Assembly (NCBI GenBank): GCA_016793465.1
Contig: JAEUJW010000008.1
Location: forward strand, 186,001-250,000
DNA length: 64,000 nt
DNA from: Myxococcales bacterium
GTDB lineage: Bacteria; Myxococcota; Polyangia; Nannocystales; Nannocystaceae
Direction: 5' to 3'
The position numbers and the translations under genes are program-made. Under the pieces are notes generated by a model, which worked only from the letters and a program-made list of their open reading frames with translations, had not been told where the DNA came from and made no database searches. Shown here piece after piece: positions 9,153 through 20,930 of this stretch; within the stretch, counting starts at the first letter, position 1, and each line of letters opens with the position of its first letter.

Positions 9153-10061
9153 CTACGCCAGGTGCTCGCGGATCAGGGCGGCGAGGGCCTCGGGGCGCTC
9201 CTCGGCGGGGGTGTGGCCGCAGCCCTCGATCCAGCGCAGCTGGGCCCCGGGGATGGCCTCGGCGACGCGGTCGGCGTGGGACCTGGGGACGATCTGGTCG
9301 CGGTCGCCCCACACCACCAGCGTCGGCGCGACGATCGCCCGCATGCGCGGGACCATGGCCGCCATCGCGTCGGGGTTCATCAGCTGCATGAGCATGGCGT
9401 GGGCCGCCTCGCGGCCGCCGCTGCGGGCCAGGCGGTCCCAGTAGATGTCGACGTCGACCTCGTCGACCAGCACCTCGCTCGAGAAGGCGCGGCCGAGGTA
9501 GCGCCGCAGCTCGTTGCGGCGGTAGAGGTTCTTGAACACGTAGGGGCCGAGGCCGGGCAGCTGGGCCAGGCGGCCCTCGATCGGCACCGGCATCTCGAAC
9601 AGCGTCGGGGCGACGAGCACGAGCCGGCGCACGCGCTCGGGGGCGGCGTCGGCGAGGCAGACCGCGACGGCGGCGCCCCACGAGTGGCCGACCACGTCGA
9701 CGCGCTCGCAGCCGGTGGCGTCGAGCAGCTCCTGGATCGCGCCGGCCAGCCAGCGGGCGCTGTAGCCGTTGCACAGCACCGGCGGGGGGCGATCGCTGTC
9801 CCCCGCGCCGGGCAGGTCCGGGGCGAGCACGCGGCGCTCGGACGAGAGCTCGGGGATGAGGCGCACGAAGGTGTGGCTGGTGACCAGCATGCCGTGGAGC
9901 AGCAGCACCGGCGGAGCGGCGTGCGGGTCGCCGTGGTCGCGGAGGAACACGCGGCCGGCGGACAGCGGGACCAGGCGCGAGGCGTCGGGCACGGCGAGGG
10001 CGAACTGCGGCGCGCCCAGGCCGACGCTCACCGGGTCCGGGGCGGCGTGGGGGCGGATCAT
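9153..10061 (-). CDS. Alpha/beta-fold hydrolase
   Basis: 302 residues, cytosolic by lack of a signal. It has the oxyanion LLLHG motif near residue 54, the nucleophile elbow GHSWG with Ser127, an acid in WGDRD (Asp253), and the catalytic His in GCGHTPAEE (His283). The cap region (about 155-235) resembles those of ester, epoxide or haloalkane hydrolases, so the substrate is open. Its ATG overlaps the stop codon of ptsI (ATGA), which points to translational coupling and makes it the last gene of the regulatory PTS operon. Nothing in the sequence explains why a hydrolase belongs there. Confidence 0.8.
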   Translation of the reverse strand: MIRPHAAPDPVSVGLGAPQFALAVPDASRLVPLSAGRVFLRDHGDPHAAPPVLLLHGMLVTSHTFVRLIPELSSERRVLAPDLPGAGDSDRPPPVLCNGYSARWLAGAIQELLDATGCERVDVVGHSWGAAVAVCLADAAPERVRRLVLVAPTLFEMPVPIEGRLAQLPGLGPYVFKNLYRRNELRRYLGRAFSSEVLVDEVDVDIYWDRLARSGGREAAHAMLMQLMNPDAMAAMVPRMRAIVAPTLVVWGDRDQIVPRSHADRVAEAIPGAQLRWIEGCGHTPAEERPEALAALIREHLA

Positions 10062-11893
10062 CCCGTCTCCTCGTCGCCGTCGGCGCCCTGGCCTCCGCCG
10101 TGCAGCAGGTGCTCGGCGAAGCGGGCCTTCATGGTCTCGAGCACGATCTGCTCGGCGCGCCGGCCGCTCTCGGCCTGCAGCGCCCTGTCGGCGAGGTCCT
10201 TCATCTCCGCCGAGGTCGACTGGCGGATGATGTTTTTAATGACCGGGATCGCGCTCGGGTGCATCGACAGCTCGGTCACGCCGAGGCCGATCAGCACCCA
10301 CGTGTAGCGCGGGTCCGCGGCCATCTCGCCGCACAGGCTGACCGGGACCTGGTTGCGCTTGCCGGCCTCGGCCACCGACTTGATGAGGCGCAGGATCGCC
10401 GGGTGCAGCGGCTGGTAGAGGTACGCCACCGCCTCGTTCTCGCGGTCGATCGCCAGCGTGTACTGGATGAGGTCGTTGGTGCCGATGCTGAGGAAGTCGA
10501 CCTTGCGCGCGAGGATGTCGGCGATCACCGCGGCGGCCGGGGTCTCGATCATGAGGCCGATCGCCAGGTCCTCGGCGTGGGCCATGCCGGTGGTGGCCAG
10601 CTGCTCGCGCGCCTCCTCGAGCGCGGCCAGGCCGGCCTCGAGCTCGTCGACGCTGCCGACCAGCGGCAGCATGATCGCCAGCGGCCCGTGCACGCCGGCG
10701 CGCAGGAACCCGCGCAGCTGCTCGAGGAACATCTTGCGCTCGCGCAGCGCCAGCCGCAGCGAGCGCATGCCCATGGCCGGGTTCTGCTCGTCCTCGAAGT
10801 CGAGGAGGTCGCTCTCCTTGTCCGACCCGAGGTCGAAGGTGCGAAACACCACCGGGTACGGCGCGCAGCGGCGCAGCACGTGCTTGGCCATGCGGTAGTG
10901 CTCCTCCTCGGTCGGGAGGGCGTCGCGGTTCATGAACATGTACTCGCTGCGGTACAGGCCCACGCCCTCGGCGCCGTAGCGCAGGGCCAGGTCGAGCTCC
11001 TCGTTGATGGCCAGGTTGGCGCGCACGGTCACGTGCAGCCCGTCGCGGGAGATCGCGGGGAACGCATGCTCCTTGCGCACCTTGGCCTCGAAGGCATTGT
11101 AGCGGTCGCGCTCGCCGCTGTACTGCGCGACCTCCTCGTCCTCGGGCCGCACGATCGCGTGTCCGTGCACTCCGTCGACGATCACGAGGTCGCCCGAGTC
11201 GACGTGATCGAGGATGTCCTCGATGCCCACGACCGCGGGGATCTGCAGCGAGCGGGCCATGATGGCGCTGTGCGACGTCTTGCCGCCCACCCCGGTGACG
11301 ATGCCGACGACCTGGCAGCGGTGCAGGCGGGCCGTGTCGGCCGGGCTCAGGTCGTGGGCGACGACGACCGCGCCGTGCGGCGGGTCGAGCTCGTCGGGGT
11401 GGTCGCCGAGCAGCGCCTGCAGCACGTTCTCCGAGAGGAAGGCGATGTCGTTGCCGCGCTCGCGGAAGTACTTGTCGTCGGCGCTCTCGAGGGTGGCGAT
11501 GATCTGGTCGGTGGTCGCGGTGACCGCCCACTCGGCGTTGGCGAGCTCCTCGCGGATCAGGGTCTCGACGCGGAGGATGAGGTCGGGGTCGCGCAGCATC
11601 ATCTGCTGCGCCTTCAGGATCTGGCGGTGCTCGCCGTGCGGCAGGCGGGTCTTGATCGTCTCGAGCTGCTGCCGGCAGCTGCGCAGCGCCTCGTGGAAGC
11701 GCTCGATCTCCTCGTCGGCCTGGTCGCGCTCGATGTGGGTGCGCGGCACGTGCACGCGGCGGCGGTCGACCACGTAGGCCGGGCCGATGCCGATGCCGGG
11801 GCTGGCGGCCGCGCCGTCGCGGCTGGCCCGCAGGCGCAGCGCCGCCGAGCGGTACAGGCCGGAGAAGCCCGCGCTCTCCGAGCCCTCGCTCAC
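10058..11893 (-). CDS. ptsI: PTS enzyme I (phosphoenolpyruvate-protein phosphotransferase)
   Basis: 611 residues. Enzyme I takes phosphate from phosphoenolpyruvate onto a His and passes it to HPr. The phospho-histidine motif GGKTSHSAIMAR places the active His at 208, and the C-terminal PEP-binding barrel has the SLCGEMA motif with the catalytic Cys. The start is the GTG at 11893, which overlaps the HPr stop (GTGA). The frame is open for a further 55 codons, but those lie inside the HPr gene and read as shadow. An AT island (10231-10240) encodes Ile-Lys-Asn near the C terminus. With no EIIB or EIIC in the window, the chain probably has a regulatory role. Confidence 0.93.
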   Translation of the reverse strand: MSEGSESAGFSGLYRSAALRLRASRDGAAASPGIGIGPAYVVDRRRVHVPRTHIERDQADEEIERFHEALRSCRQQLETIKTRLPHGEHRQILKAQQMMLRDPDLILRVETLIREELANAEWAVTATTDQIIATLESADDKYFRERGNDIAFLSENVLQALLGDHPDELDPPHGAVVVAHDLSPADTARLHRCQVVGIVTGVGGKTSHSAIMARSLQIPAVVGIEDILDHVDSGDLVIVDGVHGHAIVRPEDEEVAQYSGERDRYNAFEAKVRKEHAFPAISRDGLHVTVRANLAINEELDLALRYGAEGVGLYRSEYMFMNRDALPTEEEHYRMAKHVLRRCAPYPVVFRTFDLGSDKESDLLDFEDEQNPAMGMRSLRLALRERKMFLEQLRGFLRAGVHGPLAIMLPLVGSVDELEAGLAALEEAREQLATTGMAHAEDLAIGLMIETPAAAVIADILARKVDFLSIGTNDLIQYTLAIDRENEAVAYLYQPLHPAILRLIKSVAEAGKRNQVPVSLCGEMAADPRYTWVLIGLGVTELSMHPSAIPVIKNIIRQSTSAEMKDLADRALQAESGRRAEQIVLETMKARFAEHLLHGGGQGADGDEETG

Positions 11894-12168
11894 AGCTCGC
11901 CGAACCCGCTGGTGATGAGCTTGGCGAGCGCCTCGTAGGCCTTGTCGGCGTCGGCCCCCTCGCAGCGCAGCCCGATCATGCTGCCCTGCGAGCAGGCCAG
12001 CATCAGCACGCCGAGGATGCTCTTGGCGTTGACCTCGGTGCCGTCCTTGGTGATCCACACGTCGGCCTTGAACTTGTTGGCGAGCGACGCGAACTTGCTG
12101 GCGGCCCGGGCGTGCAGCCCGAGCGGGTTGACGATCTCGAACTCGCCGGTCATCCGTGGCTTGCTCAT
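11890..12168 (-). CDS. HPr phosphocarrier protein
   Basis: 92 residues, of normal length for HPr. The NPLGLHARAA motif gives the phosphorylation site His19 (from enzyme I), and NAKSILGVL gives Ser50, the counterpart of the Ser46 targeted by HPr kinase. Both sites are intact, which fits the presence of hprK in the same cluster. The gene lies four bases after the EIIA gene and overlaps ptsI, so the three are one translation unit. Confidence 0.95.
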   Translation of the reverse strand: MSKPRMTGEFEIVNPLGLHARAASKFASLANKFKADVWITKDGTEVNAKSILGVLMLACSQGSMIGLRCEGADADKAYEALAKLITSGFGEL

Positions 12169-12172
12169 GGAC

Positions 12173-12613
12173 CTAAGGCTCCTGTGGTTTCGCGGGGGGT
12201 GTCCCTTCGGACAGCTTGGGAGTCTGCACGGAGATCGCGCGGCGGGCCGAGTCGGCGCAGGCCTGGGCCAGCTCGGCCGGCGCGAGCGCCTCGCGGTCGA
12301 GCGTGGCGAGCTTGACCAGCATGGCCAGGTTGAGGCCCGCGAGCACGGCGAGGCGGTGGCCCATGGCCTGGCGGATCCCGCAGGCGCACGGGCTCGAGCC
12401 GAACATGTCGGCGATCAGCAGCACGCCGGCGCCGACGTCGGCCGCGGTCACGGCGTCGTGCATGCGGCGGTCGAGGTCCGCGGACTGGCCGACCCCGGCG
12501 TCGATCGCGGTGACCCCGGTCAGCGCGCCCTGCCCGACCACGCCGGCGGCCGCGCCGAGCAGCGCGCTCGCGCTGTGGCCGTGGCCGACGAGCACGACGC
12601 CGACGCTAGCCAC
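12173..12613 (-). CDS. PTS EIIA component, mannose type
   Basis: 146 residues. The N terminus VGVVLVGHGHSA matches the EIIA-Man fold, with His11 as the expected phospho-acceptor. Downstream ADMFGSSP is the other conserved loop of the family. No EIIB, EIIC or EIID lies nearby, so the phosphate probably serves signalling and not sugar import. The C-terminal 20 residues are polar and low in complexity and contain a copy of the dispersed palindrome (12200-12213). The start overlaps the end of rapZ by eight bases. Confidence 0.85.
   Translation of the reverse strand: MASVGVVLVGHGHSASALLGAAAGVVGQGALTGVTAIDAGVGQSADLDRRMHDAVTAADVGAGVLLIADMFGSSPCACGIRQAMGHRLAVLAGLNLAMLVKLATLDREALAPAELAQACADSARRAISVQTPKLSEGTPPAKPQEP
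12200..12213. repeat. Dispersed palindrome TGTCC-N4-GGACA
   Basis: Inverted repeat with loop CTTC at the 3' end of the EIIA gene, coding for part of its disordered tail. Confidence 0.65.
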
Positions 12614-13520
12614 GTCCGCCCTCCGGTGACGCGCCGGCGGCCGCCTCGGGCCCCGAAGTGCGGGCCGCGGGCCCCGCGAGGTCGCGGTGGCGCACGACGA
12701 TCTGCGGGCTCGGCCGCGACAGCGGCTCGCCCTGCTGCAGTCGGTTCGCCAGCGCCTCGGTCAGTGCCACGGAACGATGCTGCCCGCCGGTACAGCCGAG
12801 CGCAACGGTCAGGTACGAGCGCCCCTCGCGCACACTGCGCGGAACGACGAACCGCAGCAGTCCGATGACGTGGTCGAGCAGCGTTTGCGCATCGGGCTGG
12901 CCGAGCACGTAGTCGGCGACGCGGGCGTCGAGGCCGCCCAGCGGCCGCAGGTCGTGGACGTCGTAGGGATTGGCGAGGAAGCGGGTGTCGAACACCAGGT
13001 CGGCGACGGCCGGCAGACCTGCCTTGAAGCCGAACGACATGAGCACGAGGTGGAGCACGCCGCGGGTGCCGTAGCGGTCGCGGATCATCTGTCGGAGCTC
13101 GCGGGCGCGGAGGTTGCCGGTGTCGATGGTGGCGGTGGTGCGGCCCTTGAAGGCGGACAGGACGGCGCGCTCGAGCTGGATCGCCTGCGGCAGCTCGCCC
13201 ATCGGGTGCATGCGGCGGGTCTCGGAGTAGCGGCGCACGAGCACGTCGTCGGGCGCCTCGAGGAACAGGATCTCCACGCGGTGCCCGGCCGCCGTCAGCT
13301 CGGCCTGCGCGCCGGGGAAGTGGCGCAGCAGCGCCGACTCGCGCGCGTCGACCCCGACCGCGACCCGCCGCATCGCGTCGGTCTCGTGGAGGATCCGCAG
13401 CAGGTCGGGCAGCAGCGGCACCGGCACGTTGTCGGCGCAGTAGAACCCGAGGTCCTCGAGCGCCGCCAGCGCGGTCGACTTGCCGGCCCCGCTGAGGCCC
13501 GTGACGACCAGCACCTCCAC
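12606..13520 (-). CDS. rapZ: RapZ/YvcJ-type nucleotide-binding protein
   Basis: 304 residues. Walker A GLSGAGKS (residues 8-15) lies at the N terminus and the family motif GCTGGQHRS near residue 247. RapZ proteins bind nucleotides; in enteric bacteria RapZ is an RNA-binding adaptor that controls glmS through small RNAs, while YvcJ in Bacillus has a less clear role. Whether the RNA role holds in myxobacteria is not known. The gene starts one base past the hprK stop and overlaps the EIIA gene, the usual rpoN-cluster order. The last 25 residues are an Ala/Gly/Pro-rich extension. Confidence 0.92.
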   Translation of the reverse strand: MEVLVVTGLSGAGKSTALAALEDLGFYCADNVPVPLLPDLLRILHETDAMRRVAVGVDARESALLRHFPGAQAELTAAGHRVEILFLEAPDDVLVRRYSETRRMHPMGELPQAIQLERAVLSAFKGRTTATIDTGNLRARELRQMIRDRYGTRGVLHLVLMSFGFKAGLPAVADLVFDTRFLANPYDVHDLRPLGGLDARVADYVLGQPDAQTLLDHVIGLLRFVVPRSVREGRSYLTVALGCTGGQHRSVALTEALANRLQQGEPLSRPSPQIVVRHRDLAGPAARTSGPEAAAGASPEGGRG

Positions 13521-13521
13521 G

Positions 13522-14565
13522 CTACTCGACCTCCGGGATCGGCATGGCCTGCGAGTTGCCGCGCTGGACCGCCACCGGCACGTCCGGCCGCGGCGCGACC
13601 ACGGTGCCCGGCATCTTGACCCCGCGCGCGCTCGCGGCGATGCGCGCGTTGATCTTCTCCTGGAACTCGCGCGCGCTGTCGTGGCCGCGATATTTTAATA
13701 GCTGGTTGCGGGCGACGACCTCGATGAGCGAGGCGATGTTGCGCCCGGGCCGCAGCGGGATCCTCGCCAGCGGCACGTCGACGCCGAGGATCGGCCACAT
13801 CTGCTGCTCGGTGCCGAGGCGGTCGTAGTCCTCCTCCTGCACCTCCGAGAGCTCGACCACCACCTCGACCTTCTTGTTGTCGCGCACCGCGGCGACCCCG
13901 AACAGGTGCGTGATGTTCAGGATGCCCATGCCGCGGATCTCCATGTGGTGCTGGTGCATCTCGAGCGCCGCGCCCCACACCGTGTCCGGCGGCCGCACCG
14001 TGACCTCGACGATGTCGTCGGCGACCAGGCGGTGCCCCTTCAGGATGAGGTCGAGCGCCGCCTCGCTCTTGCCCACGCCGCTGCGCCCGATCAGCAGCAG
14101 CCCCACCCCGAGCACGTCGACCAGCACCCCGTGCAGCGTCGCCCGCGGCGACAGCAGCTCCTCGAGCCGCCGCGTCAGCCGCGAGATGAAGGTCGAGCTC
14201 ATCAGCGAGGTCCGCAGCACCGGCACGCCGTGGCGCCGCGCCGCGTCCATCAGCAGGTCCGGCGGATCGAGGCCGCGCGTGATCGCCAGGGCGCAGATCG
14301 GCTTGGTGCAGAACGCCTCGAGCCCGGCCTCCGCCTGCTCGCGCGGGATCGACTGCAAGTAGTCGATCTCGGTCAAGCCGAGCACCTGGATGCGGTCCGG
14401 GTACGTGTGCTTGACGAAGCCCGAGAGCGCGAGCCCCGGCTTCTGGATGCGCATGTGGGCGATCTTGCGGTCGAGCGAGCCCCAGTCGGACAGGAGCGTG
14501 AGCTGCAGCGACTCCGACGAGGCCTCTAGCAGCTTGCTGACCTCGATCGAGGCTTCTCTTCGCAT
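13522..14565 (-). CDS. hprK: HPr kinase/phosphorylase
   Basis: 347 residues. HprK phosphorylates the regulatory Ser of HPr using ATP or pyrophosphate and also removes it. Walker A GRSGVGKS is at residues 160-167, the family LHGV histidine lies near 145, and the C-terminal NITHLFG signature is present. The start at 14565 is chosen over an in-frame start 46 codons upstream because the latter gives a low-complexity Arg/Pro/His leader and because TATCCT lies seven bases before 14565. An AT island codes Leu-Leu-Lys-Tyr with the rare codons CTA TTA AAA (13691-13700). Confidence 0.92.
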   Translation of the reverse strand: MRREASIEVSKLLEASSESLQLTLLSDWGSLDRKIAHMRIQKPGLALSGFVKHTYPDRIQVLGLTEIDYLQSIPREQAEAGLEAFCTKPICALAITRGLDPPDLLMDAARRHGVPVLRTSLMSSTFISRLTRRLEELLSPRATLHGVLVDVLGVGLLLIGRSGVGKSEAALDLILKGHRLVADDIVEVTVRPPDTVWGAALEMHQHHMEIRGMGILNITHLFGVAAVRDNKKVEVVVELSEVQEEDYDRLGTEQQMWPILGVDVPLARIPLRPGRNIASLIEVVARNQLLKYRGHDSAREFQEKINARIAASARGVKMPGTVVAPRPDVPVAVQRGNSQAMPIPEVE

Positions 14566-14572
14566 GCGCCGG

Positions 14573-14578
14573 AGGATA
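14573..14578 (-). promoter_or_regulatory. -10 box of hprK, probable leaderless promoter
   Basis: TATCCT on the minus strand, seven bases before the hprK start codon. This suggests that hprK begins a new transcript inside the rpoN cluster. Confidence 0.45.
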
Positions 14579-14709
14579 CCAGCGCGCGCTCGATGGCTCG
14601 AGTGCGGAGAGTGCGGGGGGCTCTGGCGGCCTCTCGTCGCCCGGTGCGCCCGCGCTCTCGGACCCGCGACGGGCCCGCGCGAGGGCCCGTGCGTCGGGTT
14701 CACGAGGGA

Positions 14710-15339
14710 TCAAGAGGCCGCGTCGTGCTGCGGCTCGATGAGCCCGTAGTTCCCGTCCTCGGTGACGTAGACGACGTTGATGTCGCCGGTGACCGCGTTG
14801 GAGAACACGTAGAACTGCTTGTGCAGCAGGTTCATCTGCATGATGGCGCCGTCGACGGTGAGGCGCTCGGTGACCACGTGGGTCTCGCGGATGACGACCG
14901 GCTTGAAGTCCTGGGGCGGGGTCGACGGGGTCGAGACCGGCGCCGGCGCGGCTGCCACGTCGTCCTCGTCGATCAGCTGGTCGGTGACGCTCTCGGCGGC
15001 GATGACACCGAGCTTGACCTTGGCGGTGCGGCCCTCGTTGGCCTTGTGGTGCTTGATGCGGGCCTTGTAGCGGCGGACCTGGCGCTCCATCTTGGCGAGG
15101 GCCATGTCGACCGACGAGTACATGTTCTCCGTCGCTTCCGACGCGTGGAGCTGGAGGCCGTTGCGCAGGGTGACGTCGAACGAGGCCGTGTGCATGATCT
15201 TGTCGACGCTGAACGTGCAACTGATCCGCAGGGGGTCGGCGAAGTACCGCTTGATCTTCTCCAGGCGCTCCTCGGCGTAGCCCCGCAGGGCGTTGGAGGA
15301 CTCCATCTGACGGAACACGAAGTGGGTCTGCATCGTCAC
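14710..15339 (-). CDS. hpf: Ribosome hibernation promoting factor, long form
   Basis: 209 residues. The N-terminal ~100 residues form the HPF/YfiA domain (SSNALRGYAEERL, then a basic RQVRRYKARIKHHKA segment). A linker with an Ala/Pro/Thr stretch follows, and the C-terminal ~60 residues (VTERLTVDGAIMQM to the end) are the long-HPF domain that dimerises 70S ribosomes into 100S particles in bacteria that have it. The gene is 75 bases downstream of rpoN in the same direction, a standard neighbour. A second ATG two codons in is equally possible as the start. Confidence 0.9.
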   Translation of the reverse strand: MTMQTHFVFRQMESSNALRGYAEERLEKIKRYFADPLRISCTFSVDKIMHTASFDVTLRNGLQLHASEATENMYSSVDMALAKMERQVRRYKARIKHHKANEGRTAKVKLGVIAAESVTDQLIDEDDVAAAPAPVSTPSTPPQDFKPVVIRETHVVTERLTVDGAIMQMNLLHKQFYVFSNAVTGDINVVYVTEDGNYGLIEPQHDAAS

Positions 15340-15414
15340 CTTCTTGGTCGGTTGGGGGCTGCCGGGGACAGGAGCGGTGCCCGGGGGGTGGGCGCCGCGA
15401 GAGCCGGGGCCGAA

Positions 15415-16881
15415 CTAGAAGAGTTTACGCCGCTTCGAGCTCGAGAGCACTCCCAGCTGTTCGCGGTACTTGGCGACCGTGCGGCGGGCAATGTCGATGC
15501 CCTCCTCCTGCAGGAGCTCGACGAGCTTCTGATCGCTGTACGGGTGGGCAGCGTCCTCGGTGTCGATGAGCTTGCGGATGCGGGTCTTGACCGCCTCGCT
15601 GGCGAGGTCGTCGCCGGAGGTGCGGCTGATCCCGGCGTTGAAGAAGTATTTGAGCTCGAACAGGCCGTGGGGCGTGTGCACGTACTTGTTGGTCGTCACC
15701 CGCGACACCGTGGATTCGTGCATCTCGATGTCCTCGGCGACGTCCTTCAGGATCAGCGGCCGCAGGTGCTGCGCGCCCCGCTCGAAGAATTCCCGCTGAA
15801 ACTTGAGGATGCTGCGGGTAACTTTGAGGATCGTGCGCTGGCGCTGCTGGATCGAGCGGATGAGCCACTGGGCGCTGCGCAGGCGCTCGTGGATGTAGTC
15901 CTTGGCCTTCGGGTGGTCGCCCATGGCCTCGCGGTACATCGCCGAGATGCGCAGCTTCGGCACGCCGTCCTCGTTGAGGCTGACCACGAACTCCTCGCCG
16001 ATCTTGACGATGTAGACGTCCGGCGTGATGTACTGCGCGGTCTCCGAGGAGTGGGCGCGGGCCGGGCGCGGGTCGAGGCCCATGATCACCTTCGTGGCCT
16101 CGTAGACCTCCTCGAGCGGCTCGCCGGTGTCGCGGGCGATCGCCTGGTAGTTCTTGATCTCGAGGTTGTGCAGGTGCTTGCCGATGATGGCGAGCACCAG
16201 CGGGTCCTGGATCGGGTGGTCGGGGTGGTGGGCCTGGACCCACAGGCACTCGCTGAGGTTGCGCGCGAGGATCGCGTAGGGGTCGAGCTGCTGCAGCTTG
16301 CGGATGACCCGCTCGACCTTCAGCGTCGAGTAGCCCATGCGCCGGGCGATCTGCGCGGTCGACGTGTCGCCGAGGTAGCCCGCGGGCGACAGGCAGCGCG
16401 TCAGGTACTCCGCGATCTCCTCGTCGGACTCGCTGAAGTCGGACAGGCGGACCTGCCACATCAGGTACTCGGGCAGCGACTCGGCGCGGGTCAGCGTCGC
16501 CTCGAGCGAGGGCGCCTCCTCGCCGTCGGCCCCTGCCCCGCTGGCCGGCTGGAACGGCGTCGAGTCGGCGTAGTTGTCCCAGTCGGTCTGGTCCTTGGGG
16601 GCCTCGGCCTTGACCTCGGGCGTGGTCTCGACCCGGCTCTCGGGCTCGGACGCGGCCTGGGCGTCGACGCCGTCCTGCAGCTCGACCGTCGAGACCGGCT
16701 CCTCGACGGTCGTGCCGAGCTCCTGCGCCTCCTCGAGCAGCGGGTTCTCCATCAGCTCGTCGCGCACGAGGTCGGTCAGCTCGACCCGCGACAGCTGCAG
16801 CAGCTTGATCGCCTGCTGGAGCTGCGGCGTCATCACCAGCTGCTGGGTGATCCGCAGATCCTGGCGCATGTGCAGTGCCAT
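15415..16881 (-). CDS. rpoN: RNA polymerase sigma-54 factor
   Basis: 488 residues. Region I is the Gln/Leu-rich LRITQQLVMTPQLQQAIKLL near the N terminus and receives activator input. An acidic, low-complexity region II follows (about 55-130). The core- and DNA-binding parts end in the RpoN box ARRTVAKYRE about 20 residues from the C terminus. The start at 16881 (MALHMRQ) is preferred to an upstream in-frame start because the family begins there. Sigma-54 transcribes with enhancer-binding proteins, which are abundant in myxobacteria. Confidence 0.95.
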   Translation of the reverse strand: MALHMRQDLRITQQLVMTPQLQQAIKLLQLSRVELTDLVRDELMENPLLEEAQELGTTVEEPVSTVELQDGVDAQAASEPESRVETTPEVKAEAPKDQTDWDNYADSTPFQPASGAGADGEEAPSLEATLTRAESLPEYLMWQVRLSDFSESDEEIAEYLTRCLSPAGYLGDTSTAQIARRMGYSTLKVERVIRKLQQLDPYAILARNLSECLWVQAHHPDHPIQDPLVLAIIGKHLHNLEIKNYQAIARDTGEPLEEVYEATKVIMGLDPRPARAHSSETAQYITPDVYIVKIGEEFVVSLNEDGVPKLRISAMYREAMGDHPKAKDYIHERLRSAQWLIRSIQQRQRTILKVTRSILKFQREFFERGAQHLRPLILKDVAEDIEMHESTVSRVTTNKYVHTPHGLFELKYFFNAGISRTSGDDLASEAVKTRIRKLIDTEDAAHPYSDQKLVELLQEEGIDIARRTVAKYREQLGVLSSSKRRKLF

Positions 16882-17039
16882 CGCTCGTTCGCCTCGCTCG
16901 GGCGTCCACGGTACCACTGTGCGGCCCCTGGAACCAAGGCCGGCGAGGGCCCGGGGGCGCGAACGGCGTCGTTTCCTGGGGATCCGCGGGGCGCCGCGGA
17001 GATCGGCCCCGCCCCTTTCGACCGGCCTGGCCCGCTCGT

Positions 17040-17061
17040 CGCGGGCCGCCGCGGGCCCGCG
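17040..17061 (-). terminator. Hairpin directly after the pyrG stop
   Basis: CGCGGGCC at 17040-17047 pairs perfectly with GGCCCGCG at 17054-17061, with a six-base loop, and abuts the pyrG stop codon on the minus strand. A second stem (CCGCGG at 16984-16989 and 16994-16999) follows. Neither has a T run. Confidence 0.5.
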
Positions 17062-18744
<1,683 letters not shown>

Positions 18745-18827
18745 TCACGCGATCGCGGCGCGTCGCGGCGGATTGCTCCGACGACGAGCCGGCGGACGCG
18801 GGTCCGCGGCGCGTCGTGAGAAGTGAC

Positions 18828-20369
<1,542 letters not shown>

Positions 20370-20377
20370 CACCGGGA

Positions 20378-20383
20378 CACCTA
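20378..20383 (-). promoter_or_regulatory. -10 box of the biotin carboxylase gene
   Basis: TAGGTG on the minus strand, eight bases before the start at 20369. Weak match, listed because of the recurring spacing. Confidence 0.35.
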
Positions 20384-20411
20384 CCACAGAAAGCGGGGCC
20401 CAGCGCGTCGT

Positions 20412-20930
20412 CTACTCGCCGGGCGCGGCAGGCGGCAGGACCGGCTGACGAACGGGCTTGCGGCGCTGCTTCTCCAGCCGTTGCTGCTGCTTTAACCGCT
20501 GCTTCTCCAGGCGTTCCTCCCGCGACTCGTCGAGCCGGACGCGCGCCTCCTGGACCTTCTCCTGCAGCTTGTCGAGCAGCTTGGGCTTCTCGCCGGAGGC
20601 CGGGGCCGGGGGCGGCGGGGCCGACAGCGGGGCCGGGCGCTCGCTCCACACGGTGTCGGGGTCGGGGGTCTTCGGCGCGGCCGGCGGGAGGGCGACGTCC
20701 GCCGGGGTGTCGGCCTCTGCCGGGGCCGCGGCGATCGGGTGGGCGATCGGCCCGGCCACGCTCGGCGGCGGCGGCGAGGGCCACAGCGGCGGCGGCGACT
20801 TGTCGACGCACGCGAGCGCCGACGTCAGAGCGAGCAGCGCGCCCGCGATGAAGAACGGGCGCGGGCCCGCAGGGCGAAGCGCCTGCAGGCCCGGGGGGAG
20901 CGCGGACGCTGGGAGGTCAGTCCTCCTCAT
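20412..20930 (-). CDS. Proline-rich lipoprotein with C-terminal coiled coil
   Basis: 172 residues, not recognised. A hydrophobic segment from residue 26 ends in the lipobox SALAC (Cys41), giving an unusually long n-region, so the start may be wrong although I see no better one. After the Cys comes about 70 residues of Pro/Ala, then a strongly charged helix (about 110-160) rich in Lys, Glu, Arg, Gln and Leu that should form a coiled coil. It ends in a basic Pro-rich tail. The start overlaps the end of rpoZ by 14 bases, so it is probably cotranscribed with it. No function can be assigned. Confidence 0.55.
   Translation of the reverse strand: MRRTDLPASALPPGLQALRPAGPRPFFIAGALLALTSALACVDKSPPPLWPSPPPPSVAGPIAHPIAAAPAEADTPADVALPPAAPKTPDPDTVWSERPAPLSAPPPPAPASGEKPKLLDKLQEKVQEARVRLDESREERLEKQRLKQQQRLEKQRRKPVRQPVLPPAAPGE

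Noticed and set aside
14566..14703. 46-codon extension of hprK
   Set aside because: Low-complexity Arg/Pro/His leader not expected in the family, and a -10 box lies right before the start at 14565.
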